64,000 bases of DNA from Danio rerio (GCF_049306965.1 NC_133186.1:36357501-36421500), one strand, 5' to 3'; counted from the stretch's first letter, positions 14,645 to 37,960 are shown. The notes: generated by a model from the letters alone, not told the origin. Numbers and translations are program-made.

Positions 14645-16114
14645 CAGTGATGTAAAGCAACAAATACTCATATTATTGTAATTGAGTAGTTTTTCCTCAG
14701 GAATTGTACTATACTAAGTAGTTTTAAAAATAAATGTGTACTTTTACTTTCGCTTGAGTACATTTTTAGTGCAGTAATCTGTACTTTTTCTCCACTACTT
14801 TCCCGCGACCTGCAGTCACTACTTTATTTTTTCCTGTCTATGGGGATTGAAAAAAATACGGTGATTCCTGTACAATCAAATCACATATACAAGGTAAATC
14901 ACATCATAATGAACTACCTCAAGACGGACAATTTATAATTGCTGCAAACTGTTTGGAAGCATTAAAAGTGTCCAAGAATATGTCCAAAATCTTTACACGC
15001 ACTGACCAGAGACTGTTTAGATGCATGTCACTGATGAGAAGATGGCAGATACTGTAACAACTGTATGGTGACCGAAATGGTCTTAAACACTCAGCAGGCA
15101 CAAGACGTCAACATTATGTCAGATTGATGTTGTACCCTAACATCATGGGGACATTGCAGTTTGTTTGGAAATGAAAATTAGGTTGACGTCAGAACTCAAC
15201 GTTAGGCCGACGTCAATGTCCAACGTCCAACCTAAAACAAAGACTGTCCAAGCCACCACTCATTTGAGTTGAGAAATCATTTGTTTATGATCACTTTTTA
15301 TTCATATCAGTCATTAAATTTAGTTTTATATAAAGTCATAGTGTACACAACAATCTCTGGGCTTGCTGCATAACAAATACCAAAATGTTAACAATTTATA
15401 AAAAAAAATAATCACTTTCTGGCCATTGGATATTAGGCATGGACATACTGTATATATTGTGATCGTGATTTTCGAAAGTATTAAATCACTTTGTAAATGT
15501 TTATTATTATCATTTCATGAGTCTCTCCATACAGTTGAATAGAGCGCTTGGACCCGGAAGCCACTTCGCATGACGTCACACTTAACAAGCGGCTGACACC
15601 TATCAGATGTTGGATTTTAGTTGCCATACCTGACAAATAAATGTCAGTATTTGAAGCCAATGAGACGTTGGTTTAAGATGTTGGCTCGATGTTGGCTTTT
15701 GGTCACTTTCAAACAACCTAAAATCAACCAAATATCAACATAATTTCACATTGTTATTGGACATGAAAATAACGCTGCATGCTGGTTAGATGTTGAATTA
15801 TGGTCACCTGACGTCACAACCTAAATCTAACCTAATATTAACGTCTTATAGCGTTGTGTGCCTGCTGGGCAATAACTAAAGGCACTACAGAATGTTACGT
15901 TTACACACATCCACAAACTACATGTAAACGCATCAGCTTTTTACAATACTCACTACTTGCTACTTTTGAGTAGCCTACTTTTAAAATGTCTACCTTTTAC
16001 TCATACTTTCAGTAATATTTACAAAAGATACTTTTACTCTACTTGCACTACATTTTTACACAAGTAATGGTACTTATACTTAAGTATGATTTTTCAGTAC
16101 TCTTTACACCTCTG
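14645..16114. mobile_element. hAT-type non-autonomous element, 1470 bp, itself nested
   Basis: Ends CAGTGATGTAAAGCAACAAA and ACTCTTTACACCTCTG; target duplication ATATGTAC/ATATTTAC (7 of 8) at 14637-14644 and 16115-16122. The unoccupied site ATATTTAC is kept once in the paralogous copy at 16629-16636. Interior 15091-15868 is another element. Confidence 0.88.
15091..15868. mobile_element. Nested MITE with CAGCAGGCAC ends
   Basis: Inverted ends CAGCAGGCACAAGACGTC and TTGTGTGCCTGCTG, and many internal GACGTC/AACGTC-type repeats. It lies inside the hAT element. No clear target duplication was fixed. Confidence 0.7.
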
Positions 16115-16204
16115 ATATTTACACAACCAGAGAAATCTACATCATGTGCCTCATTCAAAAATACATTATTGGTAGTACAAAAGACTTTAGAATGTGTTTT
16201 TATA

Positions 16205-16715
16205 TTGATTTGGTGAATGTTTCTGTGAAGAAACTAAATTTAAAATACAAAATGCACTAGTACATGTTGACATTCATTAATACATGTTAGTTCGTGCTTA
16301 CTAATGAAGAAAACTTAATTATTAGTTATTAAATAAGATCAAAGTATCAAAATGTTACCAAGAATGATATAAACACTACGTTAAAATAAAGACATCAAGA
16401 CGGACAGAGTGGCAGCCGTCACACAAATATTTACTGACAGAAGCTGGTGACCTTGGTGAGAGAAAATTCAGGAAAGAGTTTAGCATTTATTTTTGTAAGA
16501 AGCATATAGTAAAGACAAAAAAAGATTTTGTTTAATAATATGGAACATAGTATCATCACTTGTCTGTACAGTCTAAATGACATTTTATATTAGGATATAT
16601 ACTATACATACCCAGTAGAGTGTATCATATATTTACAAACAACCAGAGAAACCTACATCATGTGCCTCATTCAAAAATATATTCTTAGTACAAAAGACTT
16701 ATATTTTACATATAT
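16205..16715. repeat. Second copy of the ~510-bp tandem duplication
   Basis: Uninterrupted form of 14226-16204, lying just beyond the tdo2 stop and probably including tdo2 3' UTR or flank. Confidence 0.85.
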
Positions 16716-16949
16716 GTTTAAAATATAAATAGTATGTAGAGAACTCCTTTAGATTTTTAATATGTGCACAATTACTTTATAATAAATCTTTGCGTTTATA
16801 TAAGGTGGAAAAAAACTTTCAGTCTCTTCAATCAAACAAGTAAATAGTCCAAAAAGCACAAACTTTGGCTGATCAATACAGGAGTATCAATATCTGGCAT
16901 TAATCCCGGATTCTTTAACATTATTCACAAACAAACAGGTCTGATGTTT
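16486..16949 (-). other. tdo2: tdo2 3' UTR and candidate poly(A) signals
   Basis: Downstream of the stop on the minus strand there is an ATTAAA at 16761-16756 and an AATAAA at 16491-16486. Either could end the transcript, and RNA data are needed to choose. The region overlaps the second copy of a ~510-bp tandem duplication (16205 to about 16715), so part of the 3' end or flank has been duplicated downstream. Confidence 0.4.
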
Positions 16950-29279
<12,330 letters not shown>

Positions 29280-29560
29280 GTTTTGTCCTTGCAATGTTCA
29301 ACAGGAATTGATTTTTTCCTCTGTCTGCTTACTGAAGGTTGTCACAATGTTCTGGGTGTTTCATTGCAAAGTGGAGCATTTGAAGGTTTGCAGCGTCCAA
29401 TCAAATGCTGGATTGCCACACCTGGCCTATGAAAACACATATTTAACACACAAGAAACGTTTCAGGCACAACCCTCCAACAGGTGCAGGTGGAAATCAAG
29501 CATGTGGAGAAGATTCAGGAGCTTTAGCAGATATAGTGAACAGCAGATGTACAAGATAGT
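29280..29560 (-). promoter_or_regulatory. tdo2: Probable tdo2 promoter region
   Basis: About 280 bp of non-repetitive sequence between the ATG and the upstream satellite array. On the minus strand it has an inverted CCAAT box (plus CCAAT around 29398), an AGAACATTGTGAC block near 29345 that resembles half a steroid-receptor site, and an AT-rich TTAAATATGTG near 29435 that could serve as a weak TATA-like box. These are pattern matches only. TDO2 is known to be glucocorticoid-inducible in mammals, but nothing here proves that for this gene. Confidence 0.35.
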
Positions 29561-29565
29561 GGGAC

Positions 29566-30828
29566 AGTTAATACAACATGATTAAATGTGGAGACTATTG
29601 ACTAAAATGTGAGATAATATACTTTCAATCAGTTTATGTTTTTGTTTGTTGTTAATAAAACATGATTAAATATGGAGAGAATTGACTAAATTGTGAGATG
29701 TTGGGATAAATTGATTTACTTTCAGATTATTTTTGTTAATAAAACATGATTAAATGTCGAGAGAATTGACTAAAATGTGAGATGATTTACTTTTAGATTA
29801 ATGTTTGTTAAAAAAGCATGATTGAATGTGGACAGAATTGACTAAAATGTGAGATAATATACTTTTAGATATTTTAATGTATATAATTATATACAGATAA
29901 ATATTTGTTAATACAACTCGATTAAATGTTGAGAGGCAACGCAGTGGCGCAGTAGGTAGCGCTGTCGCCTCACTCGCTGGTTCGAGCTTGGGCTGGGTCA
30001 GTTGGCATTTCTGTGTGGAGTTTGCATGTTCTCCCTGCGATTGCATGGGTTAACTCCGGGTGCTCCGGTTTCCAAAGACATGCGGTACATGTGAATTGGG
30101 TAGGCTAAATTGTCCGTAGTGTATGAGTGTGAATGAGGATATGGATGTTTAATAGAGATGGGTTGCAGCTGGAAGGGCATCCGCTGCGTGAAACATATTC
30201 TGGATAAGTTGGCAGGTCATTCCACTGTGGCGACCCCAGATTAATAAAGAGACTAAGGCGAAAAGAAAATGAATGAATGAATAAATTTGGAGAGAATTGA
30301 CTATAGTGTAAGATAATTTACTTTCAGTATATTTTTGTTAATAAAACATGATTAAATGTGGAAAAAAATTACTAAAATGTGGGATAACATACTTTCAGAA
30401 TATTATTTGCTAATAAAACATAATTAAATATTAAAACAGTTGACTGAAATATGATATGATATACTTTCACATTGTTTTTGTTAATAAAACATAATTAAAT
30501 ATAGACAGAATTGATTAAAATGTGGGATAACATACTTTCAGAATATTATTTGCCAATAAAACATAATTAAATATTATAACACTGACTGAATGAAATGTGA
30601 TATGATATACTTTCACATGGTTTTTGTTAATAAAACATAATTAAATATGGACAGAATAGACTAAAATGTGAGATAATATACTTTCAAATATAGTTTTGTT
30701 AATAAAACATGACTAAATGTAGACAAATTGACTAAAATGAGAGATAATAAAATTTCAGATTAATATTTGTTAATAGAACATGATTAAATGTAGAGAAATG
30801 GAATAAAATGTGAGATACTACTACTTTT
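29566..30828 (+). repeat. ~72-bp tandem satellite upstream of tdo2
   Basis: About 12 units of 70-75 bp of the form AATAAAACATGATTAAATGT, GGAGAGAATTGACTAAAATG, TGAGATAATATACTTTCAGA, then a T-rich TTTTTGTT. A DANA SINE (29936-30281) is inserted in one unit. Units near 30340 and 30483 are alike, as are those near 30412 and 30555, so a dimer of about 143 bp was duplicated. Confidence 0.95.
29936..30281 (+). repeat. DANA-type SINE inside the satellite
   Basis: Full-length: GCAGTGGCGCAGTAGGTAGC at the tRNA-like head, TGTGGAGTTTGCATGTTCTC, and AGACTAAGGCGAAAAGAAAA then GAATGAATGAAT at the tail. Imperfect target duplication TAAATGTTGAGAG/TAAATTTGGAGAG. Confidence 0.93.
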
Positions 30829-31200
30829 TACAGTTTTTTTTTTGTTTTTAGCACTGTGCATTTGTGCTATAGGCATTAATTATGTATGAAGTACAAATGA
30901 AAATGAATCACATTTAAATGTGCATAAAATGACACACTTTACATTTCAGCATTTATGTGCTGTCAGCGTCTACCAGTAATTTATTATCATTCTACCATCA
31001 GGAGATTTACATTTGTCTAATATAGGTCACATTTATTTGATTAAAAGAATGAATATAAGTCAATATTTCTGTGAAACGCCATTAATAAAGTTTATCATAA
31101 AATATTCTACTGAGTGCAGTTACCAGAAGAACATGAGTAAATAAAAAATTATTTGAAAAAAAAAAAAAATTCAGTTAAAAACTCCTAAATTGTTTGTTTG
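30829..31200. other. A/T-rich intergenic sequence
   Basis: No feature recognised beyond poly-T and poly-A runs. Confidence 0.4.
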
Positions 31201-31202
31201 TT

Positions 31203-31312
31203 GGCGGCACAATATCGCAGTGGTCCGTCACCTCACAGCACGAAGGTCACTGGTTTGAGTCCCGACTGGAACAGGTGACATTTCTGTATGAAGTTTGCAT
31301 GTACACATTTGA
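31203..31312 (+). repeat. DANA-type SINE 5' fragment
   Basis: GGCGGCACAATATCGCAGTG, TCACCTCACAGCACGAAGGT, GTTTGCATGT; ends abruptly at the LINE remnant. Confidence 0.85.
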
Positions 31313-32690
31313 CAGTCTGATTTTTTAACATAAGTGTTCACCTGTGTATGGGTAGCCTTCCTAAAATCAATTATCATATATTTTGTCTGAAATGCATTTA
31401 ACAGAAGATATGTCTCCTCACACCATCTAACAAAATCAGCAAGTACCATGAACGATTACATTATCATGAAGTTGGCTGACAATGACAGTGCCATCTGCAT
31501 ACTTAATTATATAGCGGTTCTATTTTCCCACCTACTTTGGCACATACAGTAGAGAAAATAAGTATTGAACACATAATGGCTTTTTTCCTTGTAATATTAT
31601 TTCTAAAGAAGCAGTTGACCCCAAACAATTCACACAAAATATAATAAAATAATTTATTTATATAAATGATTTTTTATGGGTAATAACAATGAAATAGCAC
31701 AAGGAAAACGTACTGAGATACTGCAACGTATTTAATACCAAATAAAAGTATTAAACAAATAAAGTAAAAGTAAAAAAGTTAAGTTTTTTTACAGACTTAG
31801 TGTAAAACACTTATGGGTTTCGTCGATCAAATCTGACCTTTATTTAGCATTTTTTTTAATTGGATTTAGATCCTGTGATTGGCTGGGCCATTCTACAGCT
31901 TGATTTTCTCTCTCTGAAAGCATTTGAGAGTTTCCTTGGCTGATCCTTTGGATCATTGTCTTGCTGACATGTCCACCCTGGTTTCTTCTTCATCATCCTG
32001 CTAATGTAGATGTTGGACTGATGCAGCTGATATTCATTCACTATGAGGAAGAGCAGAGGATGGCTGAAGATCTAAGAGATTTCAGCTGCTGTCTGGTCTT
32101 TCACTGCCTTTCTACACCTCCCTTTCTTCATGTGTTCAATACTTTTTCAATGTGCCATTTCATTTTATTAAACATAACTTAATTTGTAAACTAATTAGAT
32201 TTGTTTTCTTTGCATATATGGATTTATTTGGTTGTTACCAACATCCAGTGAAATATTCAAGTCAAGGCACCTTTAGGAATATGTTTTCTAAGAAAAATGG
32301 TGACGTGTTCAATAATTATTTTTCTCGCTGTATTTGTCGAGGATGTATAACAGAGGTGAAAGAACACATCCTTTTGGGGACCCAGTTGAGAAGCAAACTT
32401 TGTCAGATAAGCATCCATTTACTCTTGCACTTTGTATTCGGTTAGTTAAAAAGTTAAGAATCCAGCCCACTAGGTTATTACTGAGATCAAACTGTTCTAG
32501 CAGTTTCCTTATTAAAATATGAGGTTGAATTGTTTATAAAATATGAGGTTGAAATCCTTATTAAAATATGAGGTTGAATCCCCAAATGTTTAAAAAGGAG
32601 ATTAAGGAAAGCAATTGTGGCATCATATACTCCCCGATGGGGCAGATAGGCAAACTGCATGGGATCAAGTGCATACTCAGTTTTTCCTTA
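31313..32690 (-). mobile_element. LINE reverse-transcriptase remnant split by a Tc1-like element
   Basis: Minus-strand order: LDPMQFAYLPHRGVYDATIA (near 32670), WILNFLTNRIQSARVNG and STGSPKGCVLSPLLYILD (about 32470-32335), then after the insertion KYADGTVIVSQL (the YADD active-site motif, here YADG) and DFVRWCEETYLLLNAFQTKY (about 31435-31375). These are motifs of the L2/Rex type of non-LTR reverse transcriptase. Stops and gaps are present; it is inactive. Confidence 0.85.
31547..32330 (-). mobile_element. Tc1-like transposon remnant inside the LINE
   Basis: 784 bp; ends CAGTAGAGAAAATAAGTATT and AATAATTATTTTTCTCGCTG flanked by TA (31545-31546 and 32331-32332). The minus-strand transposase remnant includes CQQDNDPKDQP, the worn form of the QQDNDPKH catalytic motif. 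The rest of the transposase is deleted. Confidence 0.85.
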
Positions 32691-32997
32691 ATGTTTCAGA
32701 CCTCACATACTTAAAAAAATAAAAACAAAACTTTGTTATACCGAAATCAGATTGAACAGAGTTGAATGCAGTGTCTACCTTTTATCGATCATTTTTCACA
32801 TATAGTTGGCACCAAGAACAAACATAGAAGCAATCTGCTAAATGATTCAGGAAAAATGATTCAAAAGGGCAACTGGAAAACATAGTAAATGGATTTTTAC
32901 TGCATTTTCAAAAGTAAAACGTTAAATTTGACTCCGGAATGATTAAATGGACACACTTCATCTCCCATTTACTCTCCCATTAAACCTGCTTTTTATT

Positions 32998-33830
32998 AGG
33001 CTGGCATGTGTAGCATGCCAGACTATTGTTATCCTATTTTTCTTCTGAGACTAAAAATTAAACTCTATCTCCTTCTAGAGCTTTCGAGCTATGACCACCA
33101 AACTTACACCAGACCTCCAAACTGGTCTGACTCGGGTTGCTATATCTTTTTCTACTGATCCGACTTTCGGTTTTACTGAAAAATGTCCTGGGACCGTCGG
33201 AAAAATCCCATAGACTTAACATTGGACCACACTTTGTGACCTCATAACTCTGCATCAGACTGTCCTACAGACTTCTAATTGGGCTCATTTAACTCAGACT
33301 ACCTAACTGCCAATAACTAATGAGCTTTTAACTTTCTGGCCACACCCTAGCAACCACTTTTGGGACCCTAGAAACTGTCCCATAGACTTACACTGCAAAA
33401 GACTCTCATTGACTTGACATTGGCTCAAACTTTGTGAGCTCATAACTCTACATCAGACTGTCGCACAGACTTCTAACTGGGCTCATTTAACTCAGACTAC
33501 CAAACTACCAATAACTGATGAGCTTTCAACTTTCTAGCCACACCCTAACAACCAGATACTGCACCCTAGCCACGGTCCCATAGACTGCCATTATAGAGGT
33601 TCAGATTATTATTGTTATGCTACAGTGTGATAAAGACATGGGGGTTGTTTTTAACTGTTCATATTGGCAAGAAGCTTTGATAAATCATCAGTCTAAGCTG
33701 TCAATCAACTCCATAGCAACAAAACAGACTAACCTAGCAACGATATAACAGCAGCTATATCTCAGCATCAGAACATCGTAGAGAAGCGGGGGTTGGCTTG
33801 TTTGACTCAAGCTAGCACACCATCCATCCA
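32998..33830. repeat. Repeat with 198-bp internal duplication
   Basis: Starts AGGCTGGCATGTGTAGCATG. Two direct copies with a 198-bp period (about 33190-33388 and 33389-33590) share CTCATAACTC, CATCAGACTGTC, GGGCTCATTTAACTCAGACT and CCATAGACT. It ends in a short CATC run. Looks like a zebrafish DNA repeat; no coding. Confidence 0.75.
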
Positions 33831-34030
33831 TCCATCCATCTATCTATCTTTTCATACTTTTTAAAAACTGTTTAAACTAAATAAACTATTACCATCAGGC
33901 GTTCACAAGCCAGCCTCAAAACTTGTCCTCAAACTTTAAGAATCTAGTTCTCATTATTCTCTAGTTCTCTTTATATTTTGAAATCAGATATTGTGTATTA
34001 AACTGAAATAAACATTGTTCTGGTAAAATA

Positions 34031-34051
34031 GTAATAATAATAATAATAATA

Positions 34052-34100
<49 letters not shown>
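34031..34100. repeat. (AAT)n/(ATT)n inverted microsatellite
   Basis: Seven AAT units directly followed by about 16 ATT units, so the first part can pair with the second. Confidence 0.95.
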
Positions 34101-34101
<1 letters not shown>

Positions 34102-34316
34102 AATGATTTTTATCATTTTCATGCAATATTCTTTGTACGATCAGAATTTATTATTTGACAATGTCTTTGCATTTATAATACTTCTTGCTCTGCGTACTCG
34201 TCTGTTGTTGTATATTAACTTTTAGTCCTTTTATGTTCTGGTAAGATTTTTCCTCTGTCCTAGAAGAATTTGGTTGGATTACTTTGCTTTCTATACAAAC
34301 TGTTGATGGTTTAAAT

Positions 34317-34503
34317 CAGTGGTCACTTGTTCCTGGAGGGCCGGTGTCCTGGAGATTTTAGCTCCAACCCTAATCAAACACACCTGAACCAGCTAATCAA
34401 GGTCTTAGGTATACTTGAAACACCCAGGCAGGTGTGTTGAGGCAAGTTGGAGCTAAACCCTGCAGGGACACCGGCCCTCCAGGAACAAGATTGGTGACCC
34501 CTG
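34317..34503. mobile_element. hAT palindromic MITE
   Basis: 187 bp; ends CAGTGGTCACTTGTTCCTGG and CAAGATTGGTGACCCCTG; perfect duplication GTTTAAAT at 34309-34316 and 34504-34511. Confidence 0.94.
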
Positions 34504-35085
34504 GTTTAAATGATAACTAGGTCTACTTTTTTAAAACAAAATCATCATGAACTACTGTCACCAAAATAAAACATTCATTTTATTTTTAAATAAGACCCTG
34601 CTACCGTTTCTTGCCGTAATCCTACACATTTAAGGGGAATCTCCTGTAGTGGCTATTTTCTCTAAGGAGGCTCTCTCAGTGGTCAAGAAACAAAGTCTTA
34701 CCCGGGATGTCTTTTACAAGTTTTATTCTTTACAAAGAAGATCACAGTCATACAGCAACAACAGTTTCTGCAGAGTGAGATACTAAAGCCAAGTGTGTTC
34801 ACCCTTTTATCTGGTTTGTACTGCTTACGAGGTCAACTCCCAATAAGGCCTCATCTACAATTACGTCAGGCGTCTTCTGCTGTTCGTGCGATATGCTCAT
34901 AACAACCACACATCCTTCTTAGGATAATGAAAAAGCTTTCACCTAAAAAAAATATAGTTATCTATAAAAATGTACACATAGGTTTTATGATAAACATATG
35001 GAGAACACAGATACACACACATGTAATAATGAGTCTTAGACAAGTTTCTAACATATAAAGCTCATCTAAAAATGAATTTCCATTA
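34504..35085. other. Unassigned intergenic sequence
   Basis: 34600-34930 is non-repetitive with mixed composition; no exon, LTR pair or transposon end could be shown. Confidence 0.35.
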
Positions 35086-35091
35086 CACTCC

Positions 35092-35525
35092 TCATCCATC
35101 ACAAGTGTTCAGCATCCACTTGGAAACCCCACACCAGTTGATTGGTGGAGAGGAGACAGAGTGATGAAGCCATTTTTGATATAGGGATGATTAGAAGGCC
35201 ATGATGGACAAAGGACAGCGGGAAAATTTGGCCAGGATGCCAGGGTTAAACCCCTATTCTTTTCGAAGGCTATCTGGGGGCTTTTAACAACCACAGAGAG
35301 TCGTGACCCCAGTTTAACATCTCATCTGAAAGACAGCGCTCACCGAGCAGTATGGAGTCCCCTTCACTACACTGGGGCGTTATGACCCACACAGACCACA
35401 GGTTGAGCACCCCCTGCTGGTCTCACTAACACCATGTTCAGCAGCAATACTGTAGCTTTCACATGTGGTCTCCCATCCAGGTACTGACCGGGTGCAACCC
35501 TGCTTGGCTTCAGGGGGCGACCATA
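35092..35525 (-). repeat. SINE3, 5S-rRNA-derived SINE
   Basis: On the minus strand the head reads GAAGCCAAGCAGGGTTGCAC, then CAGTACCTGGATGGGAGACC, the internal promoter part of 5S rRNA (real 5S has GAAGCTAAGCAGGGT and TACTTGGATGGGAGACC). The body follows with TTAGTGAGACCAGCAGGGGG and GCATCCTGGCCAAATTT. The tail is cut after CCACCAATCAACTGGTGTG and CAAGTGGATGCTGAACACT. It is a SINE, not a 5S gene. Confidence 0.88.
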
Positions 35526-35559
35526 TAAGAGAAATTGAGTAAATAAGCTCAAAGTAATT

Positions 35560-36921
35560 TTCAGTGAAGTGTATCAACTTATATTTTCAGGAAAAAATTC
35601 AATTATTTCGGTCCATACACAAAATATTTATCATCATCATCATATATTTTCACTCTTCAAGTAAGATGAAGGAAAAGCAATGTCGGAGAAACAGTAGCAG
35701 GGTCTTATTTTAACGTTTTGGTGATGGTAATGCAAGGGGAGTTTGAATTATACTTAAGTTATGGTTTAAACAATCAAACAATTTGTACAGAAAACAAAGA
35801 CATTAAACCATGTTCTTCTAGGACACGAGAAGAAAAAACACAAGACTAAAAATTAATTTACAACTACATACGTGAGCACAGAGCTACATGTTTTACAAAT
35901 GCAAAGACATTGGCAAATAATAAATCCTGGTCGTACAATGAATATTGCGTAACCGATATTCATTCTAGTGTAATACACAATATGTGATATGTGAACAAAA
36001 ATGAAAAGCAGGTTTAATGGGAAGAGTAATGGGAGATAGTTAATCACTGCGAATCTGCAGTTTTACTTTCGAAAATGTGGAATAAATGTGTTTTCCAGAT
36101 GCCGTTTTGAATCCTTTGTTCTGAATTTAGCACAACACTTCTATGTTCGTTTTTAGTGCCAACTGTGAGAAAAAAAGTTTGACAAAAAAGACTGCTGTGA
36201 GTTTAAAGTTTATGAAATATTCACACTTTGGTTGAAGATTACCAAAACAAACTTTTTTTTCAGTAGATTAACTTGCATGGATTAATTTTTCACCTAAAAA
36301 ACAACTATGTGCGCTAACAAAAAACAAGAAATCTTTTGATTTCCCACAGATTTTGACTGCGGGAGCGGTGTTCAACTGGTGCTGCATGTGCAAGCTAAGG
36401 GGACTTTGATTTGTCTGGGGAATGGGATTTCAGAAAAAGGTGAGTGTACTGTGTACCTGCCTGTAAGCTCATACTAACGCACTCTTAAATTAACAAATAA
36501 CTGCACTAGTTTCAGTTGGTAATAAAAGTATTTGGTGATTTAAACAACGTGACGCAGGAAGTGACAACGGTAACCATCAAGCATCAAAAAACACTTGCGT
36601 CACGTCTGGTGCTGCAATGCACTGGGTGTATTCCCATTAACATGCCTGGAGACAGAATAGTTAATCAAAAACATTTCACTTTGTTTCACCACAGTTACAC
36701 ATAATTGGTCATTATTTATGCTCAGCAGAGCTGTAGGGACTGATCAGTCCAGTACAATACAGTCACAATCAGTAAAAAAAAAACTTTTTTTGGTTTTTCT
36801 TTCGTAGTTTTTACTCTAGTGTGAAATCTATTGATAAGCGGTTATTTGCTTGTCTGTACGGTCCTACTCTTTTTAAATCCAACCACAACAGAAGACTTAT
36901 TAAGAAAAGGATTATCTACAC
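35560..36921. other. Intergenic, one exon-like segment
   Basis: A/T-rich, no repeat recognised. 36350-36439 has good splice signals and an open frame on the plus strand (see findings). Confidence 0.3.
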
Positions 36922-37067
36922 CACAGGTGTCAAACTCAAATGCACCTGATCAAACTAATTGAGTCCTTCAGGCTTGTTTGAAACCTACAGGTAAGTGTGT
37001 TGGAGCAGGGTTGGAACTAAACTGTTGCAGGGCTTCGGCCCTCCAGGAATTGAGTTTGACACCCCTG
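36922..37067. mobile_element. hAT palindromic MITE, shortened
   Basis: 146 bp; ends CACAGGTGTCAAACTCAAAT and GAATTGAGTTTGACACCCCTG minus its first base; duplication ATCTACAC/ATCTACAT (7 of 8). Confidence 0.88.
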
Positions 37068-37079
37068 ATCTACATAGTA

Positions 37080-37320
37080 AAAAAATCTTGAGCTTTAAAA
37101 TTTTTAGTTAACTTACATCAATCAAACTGACTGAAATATTAAGTTAAACTTTGTATAACTTCAAAAATTTAGTCAAAACCTGATTAACTTATTAAAATAA
37201 GTTAAAGCAACATCAAAATATGCTAAATACATAATTTGGGAAATATTTTTAAAAAGAAAAAAACATAATAATCATAGGAGGGCGAATAATTTTGACTTCC
37301 ACTGTAAGAAAAAAACTTTT
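37080..37320. repeat. Mixed A/T-rich MITE fragments
   Basis: AGTTAACTTACATCAATCAA and ATAAGTTAAAGCAACATC look like worn DNA repeats; GCGAATAATTTTGACTTCCA near 37285 resembles the end of the mariner-type MITE at 42002. Fragmentary. Confidence 0.4.
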
Positions 37321-37715
37321 TTTTTTACTGTGATGGCCTTCATGAGAGACTACCTGTGCATATATTCAGTGGATTTTGATTTTTGAGCTGTTGTCTACAC
37401 AATTTTTATTTGGATACAAGAATTTTATTTATTTTTTTTTTTTTTTAACATACTCGTATCCTTTAAATTTAAGTTAAAGACCCAGTGTCTGGGTCTAGGA
37501 GTATTAAAAATATATGTTTAATAAAGACTTTTGTCTGTGGCATAATTTTTGACAGCAAATCAACACAAAATAAGGCCGCAAATATTAAGAAAAGCTGCAG
37601 CAAATTCAGTCATTTTAGACTGCAAAATTATGAAAAAAAGCCCCACTAAATCCTGGAGGGACTGGTCATTTGTTTTGTTTTTTACAGTATAGGTTATCCA
37701 AGCCTTTTTTCATAA

Positions 37716-37960
37716 ATAAATAAATAAATGAATGAATGAATAAATGAACAAATAAATAAATTAATTAATTAATAAAAATAAATAAATGAATGATTGAATA
37801 AATGAATAAATGAATGAATGAATGAATAAATGAATGAATATATGAATAAATAAATAAACAAATGAATGAATGAATAAATGAAGGAATATATGAATAAATA
37901 AATAAACGAATGAATGAATGAATGAATGAACGAACAAACGAACAAACAAACGAAAGATCA
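37716..37960 (+). repeat. (AATG/AATA)n microsatellite
   Basis: About 245 bp of AATA, AATG and AACG tetranucleotides. The hydrophobic minus-strand open frame is an artefact of it. Confidence 0.96.

Larger units (their letters stand above)
14226..16204. repeat. First copy of a ~510-bp tandem duplication, split by a hAT element
   Basis: 14226-14644 plus 16115-16204 matches 16205-16715. Shared words include GTGAATGTTTCTGTGAAG, TTAGTTATTAAAT, TCACTTGTCTGTACAGTC-like text and ACATCATGTGCCTCATTCAA. The 1470-bp hAT element sits between the two parts. Confidence 0.85.

Noticed and set aside
29936-30020. Possible tRNA gene
   Set aside because: A tRNA-like head with A/B box text, but it is the start of a DANA SINE and does not fold as a full tRNA.
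34600-34930. Possible solo LTR
   Set aside because: A TTTTATTCTTTAC stretch suggested a poly(A) signal, but no matching ends, target duplication or primer site were found.
35400-35530. Possible 5S rRNA gene
   Set aside because: Only the internal part resembles 5S, followed by a SINE3 body; the first part of the gene is missing.
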